Of a stretch of DNA of 64,000 nucleotides, positions 46,912 to 59,602 are shown one piece after another. The notes beneath the pieces are model-generated. The model was not told the origin of the DNA. It did not search any database and was given only the letters and a program-made list of their open reading frames with translations. The stretch lies in the NCBI GenBank assembly GCA_030386875.1, contig CM059560.1:20950683-21014682 (forward strand), in the 5' to 3' direction. Source of the DNA: Morinoia aosen (Eukaryota > Arthropoda > Malacostraca > Amphipoda > Talitridae). A program made the position numbers and the translations under genes. Numbering within the stretch: position 1 is the first letter of the stretch; the number at the start of each line of letters is the position of its first letter.

Positions 46912-47162
46912 AGCCTTTCTTGGACAAGAGAGTCTGTTTAAACCACATTCGACGGGGAGAACTTATGGCCACACAAAGAGGTCCTGTGTTGAAGACGTGA
47001 GAAACAAGAACTTGTTATGATTAGCTAAGACCTTTTGGAGAGGCATAGGTGCCCCAACAGTCAACCACAAGGGTGACAAGGATTTATAGAGCACTCAAGC
47101 TTGAGGGTTGGGGACAAGCGACACTCGAAGCGGCAAGATTGTTGACACAGCAGGATACGAAA
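46909..47162. repeat. 254-bp repeat, copy 1
   Basis: From gtaagcctttcttggacaag to gcaggatacgaaa it is nearly identical to 57172-57429. By eye I see a 4-base deletion and about three substitutions. It has no recognisable gene. The two copies face the same way and flank the LARD-like element plus family-X sequence, so they might be terminal repeats of a small element. Confidence 0.85.
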
Positions 47163-47738
47163 GAAAAACTTTATTTTCAATAAAGTTGATACATGCAACA
47201 AATGACATTGTGTTTTAAGATATCTTAACATTAAGATCCTTAGTCGGTATTCACACATGGGTATTGCAATAGCCATGTTAATCGTCGTAACAAATGATTG
47301 AGAGAAGAGCACGAAAATATGCGTTCCTTTCTTTGCGTTCATCAGATTTTGTAAATCCATATCAATACAAGTAACTAAGAAAAGATAATCCTAGTGACAT
47401 AGTTTTGAATGCACTCTCATTAGGTCACACTTTTATTGAAATATGAGCATAGTAATCAGTGATATGAGGGATTAATGTTGAAAGTGAGATAGACAAATTT
47501 AAGTTATTCTTCGTCTAAAACAATGAGTTCGCCATTCGAAACAATTCTTCATTCTTATCTATCAACTAGTATGCCAAATAATGAGCTCGGAAGAATCAAA
47601 TGTTTTACCATAACACAAAATTTATGATATTTTCGACGCTAATAATACCGGTACAAAGGAGTTCACCGGAATCTTATATATGAGAAGGGTTGCTGTACAA
47701 TGCTGACCGTATAAAATTTGCAACATAGTAATATGCTG
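47163..47738. repeat. Family-X sequence left of the LARD-like element
   Basis: It is similar to 41240-41460 (ttttcaataaagt...gacattg, ccttagtcggtattcacaca) and at its end to 43370-43400 (gtacaatgctgaccgta). It continues at 56357 on the other side of the LARD-like insertion. Confidence 0.6.
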
Positions 47739-49756
47739 TGTTGGGAAATACTTTCGGAAACAAATTTTGGAAATACTGTACTCGGGGAAATACTTGACGT
47801 TATTGTTGGGAAATACTTTCGGAAACAAATTTTGGAAATACTTTACTCGGGGAAATACTTAACGTTATTGTTGGGAAATACTTTCGGAAACAAATTTTGG
47901 AAATACTTTACTCGGGGAAATACTTAACGTTGGGGAAATACACGTGTGTTTTCTTAGGCATTGGAATTTCAGCCCGTTAAAACAAGCGCCGGTGCTGCGC
48001 AGCCAGCACAGGCGAGGGGCAGATACGAAACACAAGCAGTCACACACATACACGCACATCGACACACTCACGAACACACACACAGACGTAGGCGTTAGTG
48101 GCTGAGCGGGTAGCGCGAGGGCAGATTCGAAAGAAGAAGGAGTAAGGCTTAGCAGAGAGCGGCACCTGCTACACCAATGGTGTGCCCTCTAAGGAATCAC
48201 GTGTTTGAGGTGTCGAGCGCGATCCAATCAGAGATAGAAACTTCACAACCGGCAAGCGTTCAACGAATTAGAATAGAGTGGCTCTCTCTGTAGCTGGGAA
48301 GGTTCGAGAAGAGTCTGGAAAAGAAAACAAGCGAGAGTATATAAGCGGCGAACAAGTACATGAATGGGGATTCTAACTTGGTTACACGACGAGAGAAGGT
48401 CTTTTTGGTGCACGTTTTTCGGGGATCCGGCTCCGCCGAGATCCCCTTGGATCTGCTACTCGAGAAAAGCATCGCGAAGTGCCCTATACAGTGCTCCTTC
48501 GAATCTCCAAAAGTTAGCAACGGACCCAGCAGACACGGAAGTACCACCGACATCAAATTCCGCTTGATGCGCAACAACGTCGGAGTCTGCAACGATAACA
48601 CAAGTCGTGAGTACTGCACGGTCGAGCGCCTGGTACTCGGAGCATCTGAGATCTTAGGCGCCGGTCTACGACTGCGATGGAGCACGTAATCAGGAGACAC
48701 GGAAGTACCACCGACATCAAATTCCGCTAGATACGCAACAACGTCGGAGTCTACAACGAAGTCTGCAACGATAACACGAGTCGAGTCGTGCACGGGCGAG
48801 CGCCTGGTACTCGGAGCATCTGAGATCTTGAGCGCCGGCATACGACTACGATGGAGCAGCCGCGACAAGTGAGCCTGATGGCGGTTAATCTTCAAAAGTG
48901 ACGGAAAGAAATGTAGGGTGGTGCCGGAAAATCACCGCCGAAGAGTTAAATGTGTATTATTGAGAAGTTTGGAAAGAGTGATCCACAGTTAAATTAGAGT
49001 GCAAAGTAGTTCACGGAACGCGGCATTCAAAGCGGCGCGCAATGTATAAATATGGATTTGTGTTTCCTACTGTGGTGGTGTGCTCTTGGCAAGGTGGATG
49101 TGTTTCGGTCACAAAGCGAGAGTTAGAGGGTACGTGACCCGAAGCGTTTATTAAATTTTGAACAACTTGTGGTAAGCAAAGTTCTTTGATGTTTTATGTT
49201 GTTGCATTATTCCAAATGTTTCGTGTTCATGCTAGCCCATTCCCCGACTATGTTTCCTGATTTTTGCACAGTGCGGAAGGTTATTTTTGTCGTAACCCGG
49301 AAATTGTTGTGCTAGCGTTCATTGTAATAAGGAGAGTAGATGTCCCGTTCTTTGTGTGGCTCATTACGTAGCTCATGTTAGTGCGTTCGTTTGGTGCTCA
49401 GGTTGGCCAGTCGGGCCGCCACGAAGCGTGCACAAAGCACGATTTATGGCAGTCATCGGCCTAGACAGCCAAGGTGTGGTTTCCTCATTGTGTCGTGTGG
49501 GATTGCCATGTCGTTAAATTCATGCGCTTGTTGCTATAACATTTCCCTTTGCTCTAATCATTGCATTGAAATAATTTGTGTGTCCTATTCAAATCCACGT
49601 GTTTCCAAATAAATTCATGTAAATCTTAATAACTCTTTTATTCTCCATGTCTGGTATGCAGGTGTACGCAAGCATATAGGATAATACTATAACATGTTTG
49701 GGGGTTGAGACTCCCCCTGCGTGCGTGATTAGTAGCCCTTTTCACGTATCGCGACA
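47739..49756 (+). repeat. 5' LTR of the LARD-like element (2018 bp)
   Basis: It starts with three 65-bp units (tgttgggaaatactttcgga...cgttat). It contains two diverged copies of a block of about 164 bp around gacacggaagtaccaccgac (48537-48870). TATATAAG lies at 48338-48345 and AATAAA at 49608-49613. Several open frames on both strands inside it (for example 48260-48895 minus) appear in the other LTR too and look like by-products of the repeat. Confidence 0.85.
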
Positions 49757-52450
49757 TGGGGAAATATATTAATTGTCCTATGCAAGCGTACTGTCTGTAT
49801 GTCAGCTTGGAAATTTTAAAGGAATTCATTTTCAGTTGTCCAAAAATTTCTGTTTCTTTTAATTCAGTCAAACAGTCGCTCGATAATTAAGCAGAATTTT
49901 CTGCAAGTACAAACACCCCGTGTCATTTCGTGGACATTCCAATTTTTGGAGTAAAATTCTAACGTAGAGCGGTGCCCCGTCGCCTGCACCGGGCGTGCTG
50001 TATACCGATGCCTACCGCCGATCGCGCTGTTGGAGGACGGAGTAATAAAATTTGAGATTCTGGGAGCTGCAGTCTAACCATTTTCTGAGCGCCTAATTTG
50101 AAGTGTACTTGACTGAGTGTAATCCATGTCCATTAATTTTCGAAATGTTATGAGGAATTGATATTTTCCGGAATCTTTGCTCATTTTTTTGTGCCGCTAA
50201 GGTGATCTAGTTAATATTGTCTGAGTGAATATTGCATCAAATACTTACTCTATTTTCTTGACAGTGTGTTCGATAAAAATTTTTTTTTGAGTGCTGAATT
50301 TTTGGTTGAATTTTCTATGATCTCTACCATTATTAGGTTTAACTTAATTCAGGTGTGCAGCGATGGCTCTGGAAACTAACGCCGTAATTTTAGCAGACAA
50401 CGCCTTGTCTCAAATGAATCTTTGAAACAAGTTTACATTTTCTGGGCTTTGAGACATTTAGTAATTAATCCAGTTGGAATTTTCATTTTTAATGATACCT
50501 TACTCAAAATAATTTGCAGAATTTTTTGGCCTCGTGTGTGTCAAGCTTCTACAATCAGCTTTAGCAACATGCTTAACATTGGATTCGAAAGCATTAGAGC
50601 ATTTAATTTGTAATAATTAAAATATGTTGAAATTAAATTGAATGTTTCCAGCACATGTCGATCCATTACAGTTTACTGACTGACATGTTGAGAGCAGCAT
50701 GATCCATAGTTTCATTGATTAAAATCCGAGTGTTTAGTTGTGATGATAAAAACTGTTGAATGAATTAAGTGACGGTGCTGAGGATAAAAATTAAATGTAG
50801 TGTTTTGAAGTAAGTGATAATTTCAACGGTGCTGCGAATTCAGTTCGTAGTCTAATTTTATTTGCTTTGATATAAATGACGCCTCTGCTCGTGTGTTAAG
50901 TAAAGTAAAATTCGTCATTCTTTTCTATTCACAAGATCATTATGGCAAGCTCCAGTACATCAGAGTGAGAATTTAAATAATTGCTTCAATAATAATACAC
51001 TAAAATTATTAAATATTTTGGGTGATTTTTCACATGTGCCAAGTATACAATCCATTTCGACACTGACATAAGTCAATCAATACCTTTATATCAAATTCAC
51101 TGAGCATAAAAATTTTGCTTCCTTAACTTTTATAAATTCATGATGTTTGAAAATTTCCTTTTGATGTGAATTCGACGGTAGAGCGTAGTAATTTAAGATT
51201 ATTCAATCCTAGCTGCCTTCAGGTAGGAAGGAATTTTTATTATATTAAGTGTCTGTAGATTTTAAAAGGTAAACACGTGGATTAAATGCAATTTTTTGTA
51301 GTCTAAACGGTTACATGTCGCCGATAAAATAATTTTTCTGTATCAGTTTGAGCGCGTATTGAATTTTGAGCTCGCATTTTTGTTTAAATCGTTGATTGCC
51401 CAGAATAGGAACTTTCAAGTTGATGCTCACCATGATGAATTGAAACTTTTAATAATTTTTGTTAACACTGGAATATACCACCCAATTGGAGTTTGTTCCT
51501 AAGGAGTTAATGAAAATTAAAGAGGAGATTTGCTGTATCAAGGAGGATTTTTGCTGTATCAAAGTGAGAATTTCATGAAGTCAGCTACAATACTCGATGT
51601 ATAAATTTCATTTTTGAAGTTGCAAGCGTAATGCATTTAATATTTTTATAAACTCTTAAATGATGCTGTCCATTCTCGTCGGTAATTCAAACTGAATTAT
51701 TGTGTAACACTGAGAGTGTGTCCTTGCTTAGGCAAAGTTAACGAGTTAGCTTCACGGAAATATGAGCGTTTCACATTGTCGGAAATGTACAATATTCCAT
51801 ATGGAGACTTTATTTTCTGTTAGATGGATTTAATACAGCGTGAGAATTGAAATGAAAAGCATTGCAGTGAATACATGGAATTTATGTTAACAATAAGAAT
51901 CAGCGTGACAGTCTGCGGTGCAGCGAAGCTATGTAATTTATGGCCGTTCTGAGCCAAGGCTATAAAATTCTCTTGTGCGTGAAGTTAGGTGTGGTATTAC
52001 GTGAGGTTATAATGTAGGATTTGAAAGTAGGAAATGTCTGAGAGAGTATGATCAGTAACATTGATTTATAAATGTGTCGTATCAAAAATGACGAGTTATT
52101 TGAGTCAAACTGGTGAAGGTGTCAGCGCCGTTGTGTGGGAATTTCTTGATCACTCTTTCCCCATAATGTTGTTGACGCTGACGCTGGTCATTCTCAAACA
52201 TCATTGGTATACGTCATTAATTTCATTTTTTGTTCATTGTCATGTAGGCATGATAATCATTAGGGTGATAATTCCCTTAATGCGTTGTTTAACGACGTTA
52301 GTGAAACTTTGAAACAGAAAGAATATATACAAATCGTATGTACGAACGATGTCGTCGAGCAACGTGGAATCATTTAAATGTGCTGCTCTGAATCTGGGGC
52401 TGAGAATCGGATAAATTTTGTGTTATGTCTATTTTATTTCTGCATTTCTT

Positions 52451-52890
52451 TGTATGTCGGTATTGCTAGAATGTCGGATCGCTAGAAAAGCCTTCGCGGC
52501 CGAGTATAACGTAAAGTCCGATGACCTGATAATACCCAATGTATGTGTAATTGTTTTTTGGTATGTCGGTATTGTTAGAATGTCGGATCGCCAGAAAATC
52601 CTTCGCGGCCGAGTATAACGTAAAGTCCGATGACCTGATAATACCCAATGCATGTGTAATTTTTTTTTGGTATGTCGGTATTGTTAGAATGTCGGATCGC
52701 TAGAAAAGCCTTCGCGGCCGAGTATAACGTAAAGTCCGATGACCTGATAGTACCCAATGTATGTGTAATTTTTCTGGTGTGTCGGTGTTGTCATAATGTC
52801 TGATCGTTAGAAAAGCCTTCGCGGCAGAGTATAATGTAAAGTTAGACGCCTTGACAATACCCAATGTATATGTGTTTTTTTTGTATTGGT
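52451..52890. repeat. 109-bp tandem repeat, four units
   Basis: Units begin gtatgtcggtattg at 52451, 52560 and 52669, and gtgtgtcggtgttg at about 52778. Each carries gaatgtcggatcgctagaaa and cgaagtataac-like text up to atacccaatg. The fourth unit is the most diverged. Short open frames in it are incidental. Confidence 0.9.
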
Positions 52891-53518
52891 GCGTATTCAG
52901 GATTTCGGCCTACAAGGTAAATCTCCTGCGAGTTCGTACATCATGTGTAATAATGTTCATATAGTCTTGTGAGGTGATTTGACCGATTAGTAACACCGTC
53001 GAACGAATTTCGGCTTTGTCTAGAGTTGGTTGAGGATACCGGAAATTAAATATTTTATGTATGTATGTAGGAATTCTTCGCGTAGCTCACGTCCGCCTCA
53101 CTCAAGGCAGATTTGAAGGAAACCGAGGAACCATTCTTACGTTGAGCGACCATGTAATGCGCTGTCTCTCGATTACCAAGTAACCATGTTAGACAATTAA
53201 ACGCGTATTTACGGAAGTTGATCTTAGCACTATAACGCGAACCTAAGGGGTTGATGTCATGCTAGTCGCCGAGCTGACTGAGAACAAAACCTGAAGGTAT
53301 TCGCAAATAAATGTGCTTCATTTTCTACAATTATAATGAAAGAGCTTATGAGCTCCAACGTGGGAGTCCTACGCGTATTGACGCAGTAATATACAGAATT
53401 TGTCCGCGATTTTATGCAACGAGGATCTACGGAATTTTCCACGAGTTCACGTGACGCCAAGGATGAATTTTTAATGGAAAAGCTTCAGTAACATCGATTC
53501 TCAGCAGGGGGCCCTCCC

Positions 53519-53604
53519 CAGGATCAGTAGCAAGCCAGGATCAGTAGCAAGCCAGGATCAGTAGCAAGCCAGGATCAGTAGCAAGCCAGGATCAGTCGCA
53601 AGCC
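53519..53604. repeat. 17-bp tandem repeat
   Basis: The unit ggatcagtagcaagcca is repeated five times almost perfectly, the last with a gtc variant. It lies in the 3' part of the LARD-like interior. Confidence 0.9.
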
Positions 53605-54235
53605 GAAGAGGAGTAGCACGTCACAGGAACAACAACAACAAGCTGTACCTAGGTGCACAGGAGGAGCAACAGCAAGTTTTTGTTGCAAGAAATACGTCTA
53701 CTCTGAATCACAGGATGAAATGATAATTATGAGGAAGAAAACTTGAGGTCGGAAAATTACCTCCATTTGAGATTGTGTTTTTAGGTGGATTGCAACCGAG
53801 AAAGCTGAAAGGATGTCTCTGCTTGTAACAAATTCGCCGATTTTTCGTTCTCTAATTGATATGTTTATCTATGTCGATGAATTGCCGAGAGCAAGTCGAG
53901 AATAATATGTCGTGTGTGTTTTATTTTATGCGTTGGAGTGTCCGATTTATGCGTTATCTTTGATGTGTTCTTTTCTCCTTGCGTTCTATAATAATGTGTA
54001 TAAGAAATGTGCGTTTCAAGTATTAGGTGTGTGTCAGGTATCGATGAATTTTTTTATGCGTCAAAATCGGCGTGTTGCAAGAAGGTAAACCATGAGGTGA
54101 TATGTAAGGATGTTTTGATGTCGGGAAAAGCGAAGGGATTGAGTAAGGGGGGAAACAAATATATATAATTAACCGTTGAAAATTTGTGTCAAATTTACAA
54201 TTTGCCTCAAATTTTCTTTCGTTGGGACCGGGTAT

Positions 54236-56352
54236 TGTTGGGAAATACTTTCGGAAACAAATTTTGGAAATACTGTACTCGGGGAAATACTTGACGTTAT
54301 TGTTGGGAAATACTTTCGGAAACAAATTTTGGAAATACTTTACTCGGGGAAATACTTAACGTTGGGGAAATACACGTGTGTTTTCTTAGGCATTGGGATT
54401 TCAGCCCGTTAAAACAAGCGCCGGTGCTGCGCAGCCAGCACAGGCGAGGGGCAGATACGAAACACAAGCAGTCACACACATACACGCACATCGACACACT
54501 CACGAACACACACACAGACGTAGGCGTTAGTGGCTGAGCGGGTAGCGCGAGGGCAGATTCGAAAGAAGAAGGAGTAAGGCTTAGCAGAGAGCGGCACCTG
54601 CTACACCAATGGTGTGCCCTCTAAGGAATCACGTGTTTGAGGTGTCGAGCGCGATCCAATCAGAGATAGAAACTTCACAACCGGCAAGCGTTCAACGAAT
54701 TAGAATAGAGTGGCTCTCTCTGTAGCTGGGAAGGTTCGAGAAGAGTCTGGAAAAGAAAACAAGCGAGAGTATATAAGCGGCGAACAAGTACATGAATGGG
54801 GATTCTAACTTGGTTACACGACGAGAGAAGGTCTTTTTGGTGCACGTTTTTCGGGGATCCGGCTCCGCCGAGATCCCCTTGGATCTGCTACTCGAGAAAA
54901 GCATCGCGAAGTGCCCTATACAGTGCTCCTTCGAATCTCCAAAAGTTAGCAACGGACCCAGCAGACACGGAAGTACCACCGACATCAAATTCCGCTTGAT
55001 GCGCAACAACGTCGGAGTCTGCAACGATAACACAAGTCGTGAGTACTGCACGGTCGAGCGCCTGGTACTCGGAGCATCTGAGATCTTAGGCGCCGGTCTA
55101 CGACTGCGATGGAGCACGTAATCAGGAGACACGGAAGTACCACCGACATCAAATTCCGCTTGATGCGCAACAACGTCGGAGTCTGCAACGATAACACAAG
55201 TCGTGAGTACTGCACGGTCGAGCGCCTGGTACTCGGAGCATCTGAGATCTTAGGCGCCGGTCTACGACTGCGATGGAGCACGTAATCAGGAGACACGGAA
55301 GTACCACCGACATCAAATTCCGCTAGATACGCAACAACGTCGGAGTCTACAACGAAGTCTTCAACGATAACACGAGTCGAGTCGTGCACGGGCGAGCGCC
55401 TGGTACTCGGAGCATCTGAGATCTTGAGCGCCGGCATACGACTACGATGGAGCAGCCGCGACAAGTGAGCCTGATGGCGGTTAATCTTCAAAAGTGACGG
55501 AAAGAAATGTAGGGTGGTGCCGGAAAATCACCGCCGAAGAGTTAAATGTGTATTATTGAGAAGTTTGGAAAGAGTGATCCACAGTTAAATTAGAGTGCAA
55601 AGTAGTTCACGGAACGCGGCATTCAAAGCGGCGCGCAATGTATAAATATGGATTTGTGTTTCCTACTGTGGTGGTGTGCTCTTGGCAAGGTGGATGTGTT
55701 TCGGTCACAAAGCGAGAGTTAGAGGGTACGTGACCCGAAGCGTTTATTAAATTTTGAACAACTTGTGGTAAGCAAAGTTCTTTGATGTTTTATGTTGTTG
55801 CATTATTCCAAATGTTTCGTGTTCATGCTAGCCCATTCCCCGACTATGTTTCCTGATTTTTGCACAGTGCGGAAGGTTATTTTTGTCGTAACCCGGAAAT
55901 TGTTGTGCTAGCGTTCATTGTAATAAGGAGAGTAGATGTCCCGTTCTTTGTGTGGCTCATTACGTAGCTCATGTTAGTGCGTTCGTTTGGTGCTCAGGTT
56001 GGCCAGTCGGGCCGCCACGAAGCGTGCACAAAGCACGATTTATGGCAGTCATCGGCCTAGACAGCCAAGGTGTGGTTTCCTCATTGTGTCGTGTGGGATT
56101 GCCATGTCGTTAAATTCATGCGCTTGTTGCTATAACATTTCCCTTTGCTCTAATCATTGCATTGAAATAATTTGTGTGTCCTATTCAAATCCACGTGTTT
56201 CCAAATAAATTCATGTAAATCTTAATAACTCTTTTATTCTCCATGTCTGGTATGCAGGTGTACGCAAGCATATAGGATAATACTATAACATGTTTGGGGG
56301 TTGAGACTCCCCCTGCGTGCGTGATTAGTAGCCCTTTTCACGTATCGCGACA
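54236..56352 (+). repeat. 3' LTR of the LARD-like element (2117 bp)
   Basis: It is nearly identical to the 5' LTR apart from repeat number. It has two instead of three 65-bp head units, and three instead of two units of the 164-bp block. That accounts exactly for the 99-bp length difference. TATATAAG lies at 54770-54777 and AATAAA at 56204-56209. Confidence 0.85.
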
Positions 56353-56645
56353 GCTGCAAATTTGAATACGAAAAGTTAACTACCTATACAGTGTTGTCGT
56401 AATATACTCACGAGCGTTACAAGCGACAGATTACCACAGAAGACTAACAAGAACCTTTTAGGACAGGAATAAGAAAATATAGTACTGATGTTTTATAAAG
56501 TTATTTCATTAGATGAATTTGTTCACCTTTTAAAATGTTTTTATATGAAAGATACTGAGTGGAAATGCATAGATGGGTGCCATGACGGCGCATGTTTATT
56601 TGAGACTTCGATTAATGCTCGTGCTTCGATTATTGCTTCGATATT

Positions 56646-56925
56646 GCTCGTCGTAGCCGTGAGACTAGCGAACTTGCCTCCGTCGAGGCAGACCCTGGTT
56701 CGAGTCCCGGCGCTGGTGGCGATTTTCTCTGTTGGGTATAGGGGAAAAATTCCAAGCACAATACCCCACTCTACCCAGGTGTCTGAAACGGGTACCGGTC
56801 TTGACCGGGGGAAAGCGTAATGGTGTCATGGCGTTAGTTATAATGCATTTGAAAATCCAATTTATAAGGTGATATGTATTAGGCTTGAAATTGGAAATAA
56901 AGCATCCGTAGATGCCTTCATTATG
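56646..56925 (+). mobile_element. tRNA-derived SINE-B, copy 1
   Basis: The head holds ggttcgagtcccggcgctgg, a clear pol III B box, preceded by a degenerate A box (tagccgtgagactagcg). The body runs ttgggtataggggaaaaatt, caataccccactctacccag and gaccgggggaaa. The tail is ggaaataaagcatcc. The same order of blocks is found at 59609-59906. Confidence 0.85.
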
Positions 56926-57171
56926 TTGAGAAACATTTAATTTTGGGAATTTTAACTGATTTGTGTCCTTTTTTTCTGTTAACTGATTTGTGCTCATGTG
57001 TTTTGTAAATTTTTAGGATATTGTAGTACTTGCGTATTCCAACAGCACGAGCGTGTCCCTTAACATGTGTGACTGATCGCTTAACATGTGTGCCTGGTGG
57101 CTTGTTTTCACATGTGCTGGAGTTGTGTGCTACATTTTGTGTTGGTGTTGTGCTTGGAAGGAATTTTGGGT

Positions 57172-57429
57172 GTAAGCCTTTCTTGGACAAGAGAGTCTGT
57201 TTCCTTAAACCACATTCGACGGGGAGAACTTATGGCCACACGAAGAGGTCCTGTGTTGAAGACGTGAGAAACATAAACTTGTTATGATTAGCTAAGACCT
57301 TTTGGAGAGGCATAGGCGCCCCAACAGTCAACCACAAGGGTGACAAGGATTTATAGAGCACTCAAGCTTGAGGGTTGGGGACAAGCGACACTCGAAGCGG
57401 CAAGATTGTTGACACAGCAGGATACGAAA
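57172..57429. repeat. 258-bp repeat, copy 2
   Basis: This is the near-identical partner of 46909-47162, with cctt extra in tttccttaaacc. It lies in the same orientation about 10 kb downstream. The sequence between the two copies is family X, the LARD-like element and SINE-B. Confidence 0.85.
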
Positions 57430-57928
57430 CAACCAGGCATTAGAAAAACATAGTGGAAAAATTTAGAGCAGAATTTCATGGGAAAAGATCGCTAGTGTTC
57501 CTGAAAGAGGGCGGAGTCGGCTATATGTTCTCATCAGAGGGCTTACAGCCAATGTAATGGTCAGAGCACCCTTGGAAAGATTTTCGAAGTGGAGAACCGC
57601 CAATCAGAGAAATTGTAGGCGTTCACGAATGAAAGAGGGCAGCCCTCACAGCACACAAACTGACAAGAGTCTGAGTGACCAAAGCAAAGAGTTAGTGACT
57701 AGTGAGTTTAGGCGAGCCGTCCGACAAGGTCTTAGGTGCGTTAGTACGAAGTTTTCACTGAAAAATACACTAAAAATACGTGGAAAACATATAGCCTGCT
57801 TCACAGTGTAATTGTACTGTATTTTAGGTATATTTTCTTGCGTGTTCTGATTTTTGTGTTTAATAACTACTGTGGAAAGTTTTTATGGATGTGTGTTATT
57901 AAAATAAATCTATTTTCTAGCATTTCAG
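57430..57928. other. Unassigned stretch upstream of the helicase-like fragment
   Basis: An 84-codon plus-strand frame (57557-57811) rich in Arg and Ser has no recognisable domain. The tail of the stretch (ttttctagcatttcag) looks like a splice acceptor just before the coding-like segment at 57929. Confidence 0.3.
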
Positions 57929-58118
57929 AGATCAGAAAGACATATTTTTTCAAAATCTCGTTCGACGCCATGCCAGCAATAAAGAAAAAAATGACGAGTT
58001 CCTCAATAGCTTGAAAATTCAGAATAGTGACTCGAATAGCTCAACTGCCGCTGACTCACAAGAGGTTCAAAACGAGCTTCCTCCTGAGGAAAGTACTGAT
58101 GAGGAAGCTCTCAAAACG

Positions 58119-59090
58119 GTAAATCTGAAGGATATGTCAGTTATCGATTTTCCACTTTTTGGTGCCTGAACCTAATAAATTGAACCAAAATAAACAAGTC
58201 CTCCCCTACGCACTTTCGGTCTCAAATGAGTATCTTACGATTTATAGCGGTAGGTTTAGTTTCGTCTCTGATGACGAATACGCTTGAATAAACAGCTACA
58301 CGTCGATTTTCGAATTTTTGTTGCTTGAATCATGGTAATCACTAATAACATCGAAATAAACAACTTTTCTTCTATACACTTTTTTCGTCAACCGAGTATT
58401 TAACGAGGTATAGCGGTAGGGTTGGTTTCGTCTTTGATGACGATCGCGCTGGAAGGGACTGCGCTTTGCAGTGTTGCTGTCCGACGTGCTCTTTGAATTA
58501 CTTGCCGCTTTAAACAGTGGAGTTGCGGTAAGTCATTTATCGCTTTAACTAATAAAACACTCATTCGAGGCGGAAAGCGCACAGAAGAAAACTTGTTTAT
58601 TTCGATCTAATTAATAACCCTTGCCTGGTTGGCATCCTGACAGAACGGCGTCCTAGTGGTGAGACAATTAGTTAGCAGGCTAGTTTCATTACACATATAT
58701 TACTTCAAAACTCAACTGAATTGAGTCGATTCAATACTTGAAAGCTTTCAGGAATTGCCAATCATTTACTTCTAGGTACCTGGTAGCCTTATAAATTATC
58801 CAATGATATTGATATTTGAATAACTTCCAAGGTTTTTAATGAAATGAACTATTCTTCATGAACAGATTTTGAAATTTTTCAAAACCAAATAGATACTTGA
58901 AAAATGTGAACTATTTTAACGTTAGGTCAAAAAAATTTTGAACTTTTTTCTAATTTATGCCCTGCAATTCTGAAATTACACCCTGGTCACTTCTGATCAC
59001 TTTTACTGTCATCATTATTAACTTTACTAGATTTTCCTACCTCAATAGTTTTGAGGGTAAATCTGAAGGATATGTCAGTTATCGATTTTG
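58119..59090. repeat. 904-bp insertion between 34-bp direct repeats
   Basis: The stretch ggtaaatctgaaggatatgt through cagttatcgatttt occurs at 58119-58152 and again at 59057-59090. The 904 bases between have no gene. They include two similar blocks (tatagcggtaggtttagttt at 58236 and tatagcggtagggttggttt at 58411). This looks like an insertion with an unusually long target duplication, or a duplication event. Confidence 0.6.
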
Positions 59091-59602
59091 TAAATTTAAA
59101 TGCCTAAGCAGTGTGCAGTGATTTATGTGGAGAAATTAATTGTGGGAACTCCAAGTGTATTTGTGTTGAACTGCTGAATGAACCAAATGGTGCTGAAAAA
59201 ATTATGTGTGAATCCATCAAAATGGAAAATTCAAGCACTGAAAATGCACCCTCTAATTCCTCTCTAGATATGAGTGAAAATGAAGGCATTTCTAAAAAAA
59301 AATATAAAAAGAATAAGAAAGATAGCAATGAAGAGGCAAAGAAGACTGTCAGACCTGAAGAAGTCAATGTTGCTGAACTCAATAAGTTATCCAAACATGA
59401 ATTTCTACAATTGCAGAGGAAGCTGTTATTCCTTGAAAGAGATATGGAAAATGAGCGCGAGATGATGAAGACCGTTAACAAAGGAGATGGAATTCCTGGA
59501 GTTTTACCTCATCTTGAGCTTGTGTCATACACGTGCACTCAATATGGCAGATATTGTATTACCTTTGCATCGTATGCTCATAAAACTCTTCCATCTCATG
59601 GG

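Larger units (their letters stand above)
49757..54235 (+). other. Non-coding interior of the LARD-like element
   Basis: It begins tggggaaatatattaattg directly after the LTR. The TGG start would suit a primer-binding site, but I cannot match the rest to a known tRNA. No frame longer than about 85 codons exists. The only structure is a 109-bp tandem repeat at 52451-52890 and 17-bp repeats at 53519-53604. Confidence 0.75.
47735..56356 (+). mobile_element. LARD-like LTR element without coding capacity
   Basis: Two long LTRs (47739-49756 and 54236-56352) enclose 4.5 kb that has no gag or pol frame. The element is flanked by the 4-bp duplication gctg (47735-47738 and 56353-56356). Each LTR starts tgttggg and ends gcgaca. 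Each has tatataag followed about 1.3 kb later by aataaa, so transcription should run rightward. The 4-bp duplication suggests mobilisation by a gypsy-type integrase. The partner supplying enzymes is not in this window. Confidence 0.85.

Noticed and set aside
48260-48895. Minus-strand frame of 211 codons in the LARD LTR (and its twin near 54692)
   Set aside because: It lies in tandemly repeated LTR sequence, has no recognisable domain, and opposes the direction implied by the TATA and poly-A signals.
52440-52890. CRISPR-like array
   Set aside because: The 109-bp units are contiguous with no unique spacers, and the sequence is eukaryotic.
58119-59110. Intron between helicase-like segments
   Set aside because: The obvious donor (acg|gtaaat) and acceptors (gcag| at 59111, tgcag| at 59118) do not give a matching phase, and the collapsed direct repeat leaves a continuous frame with one stop.
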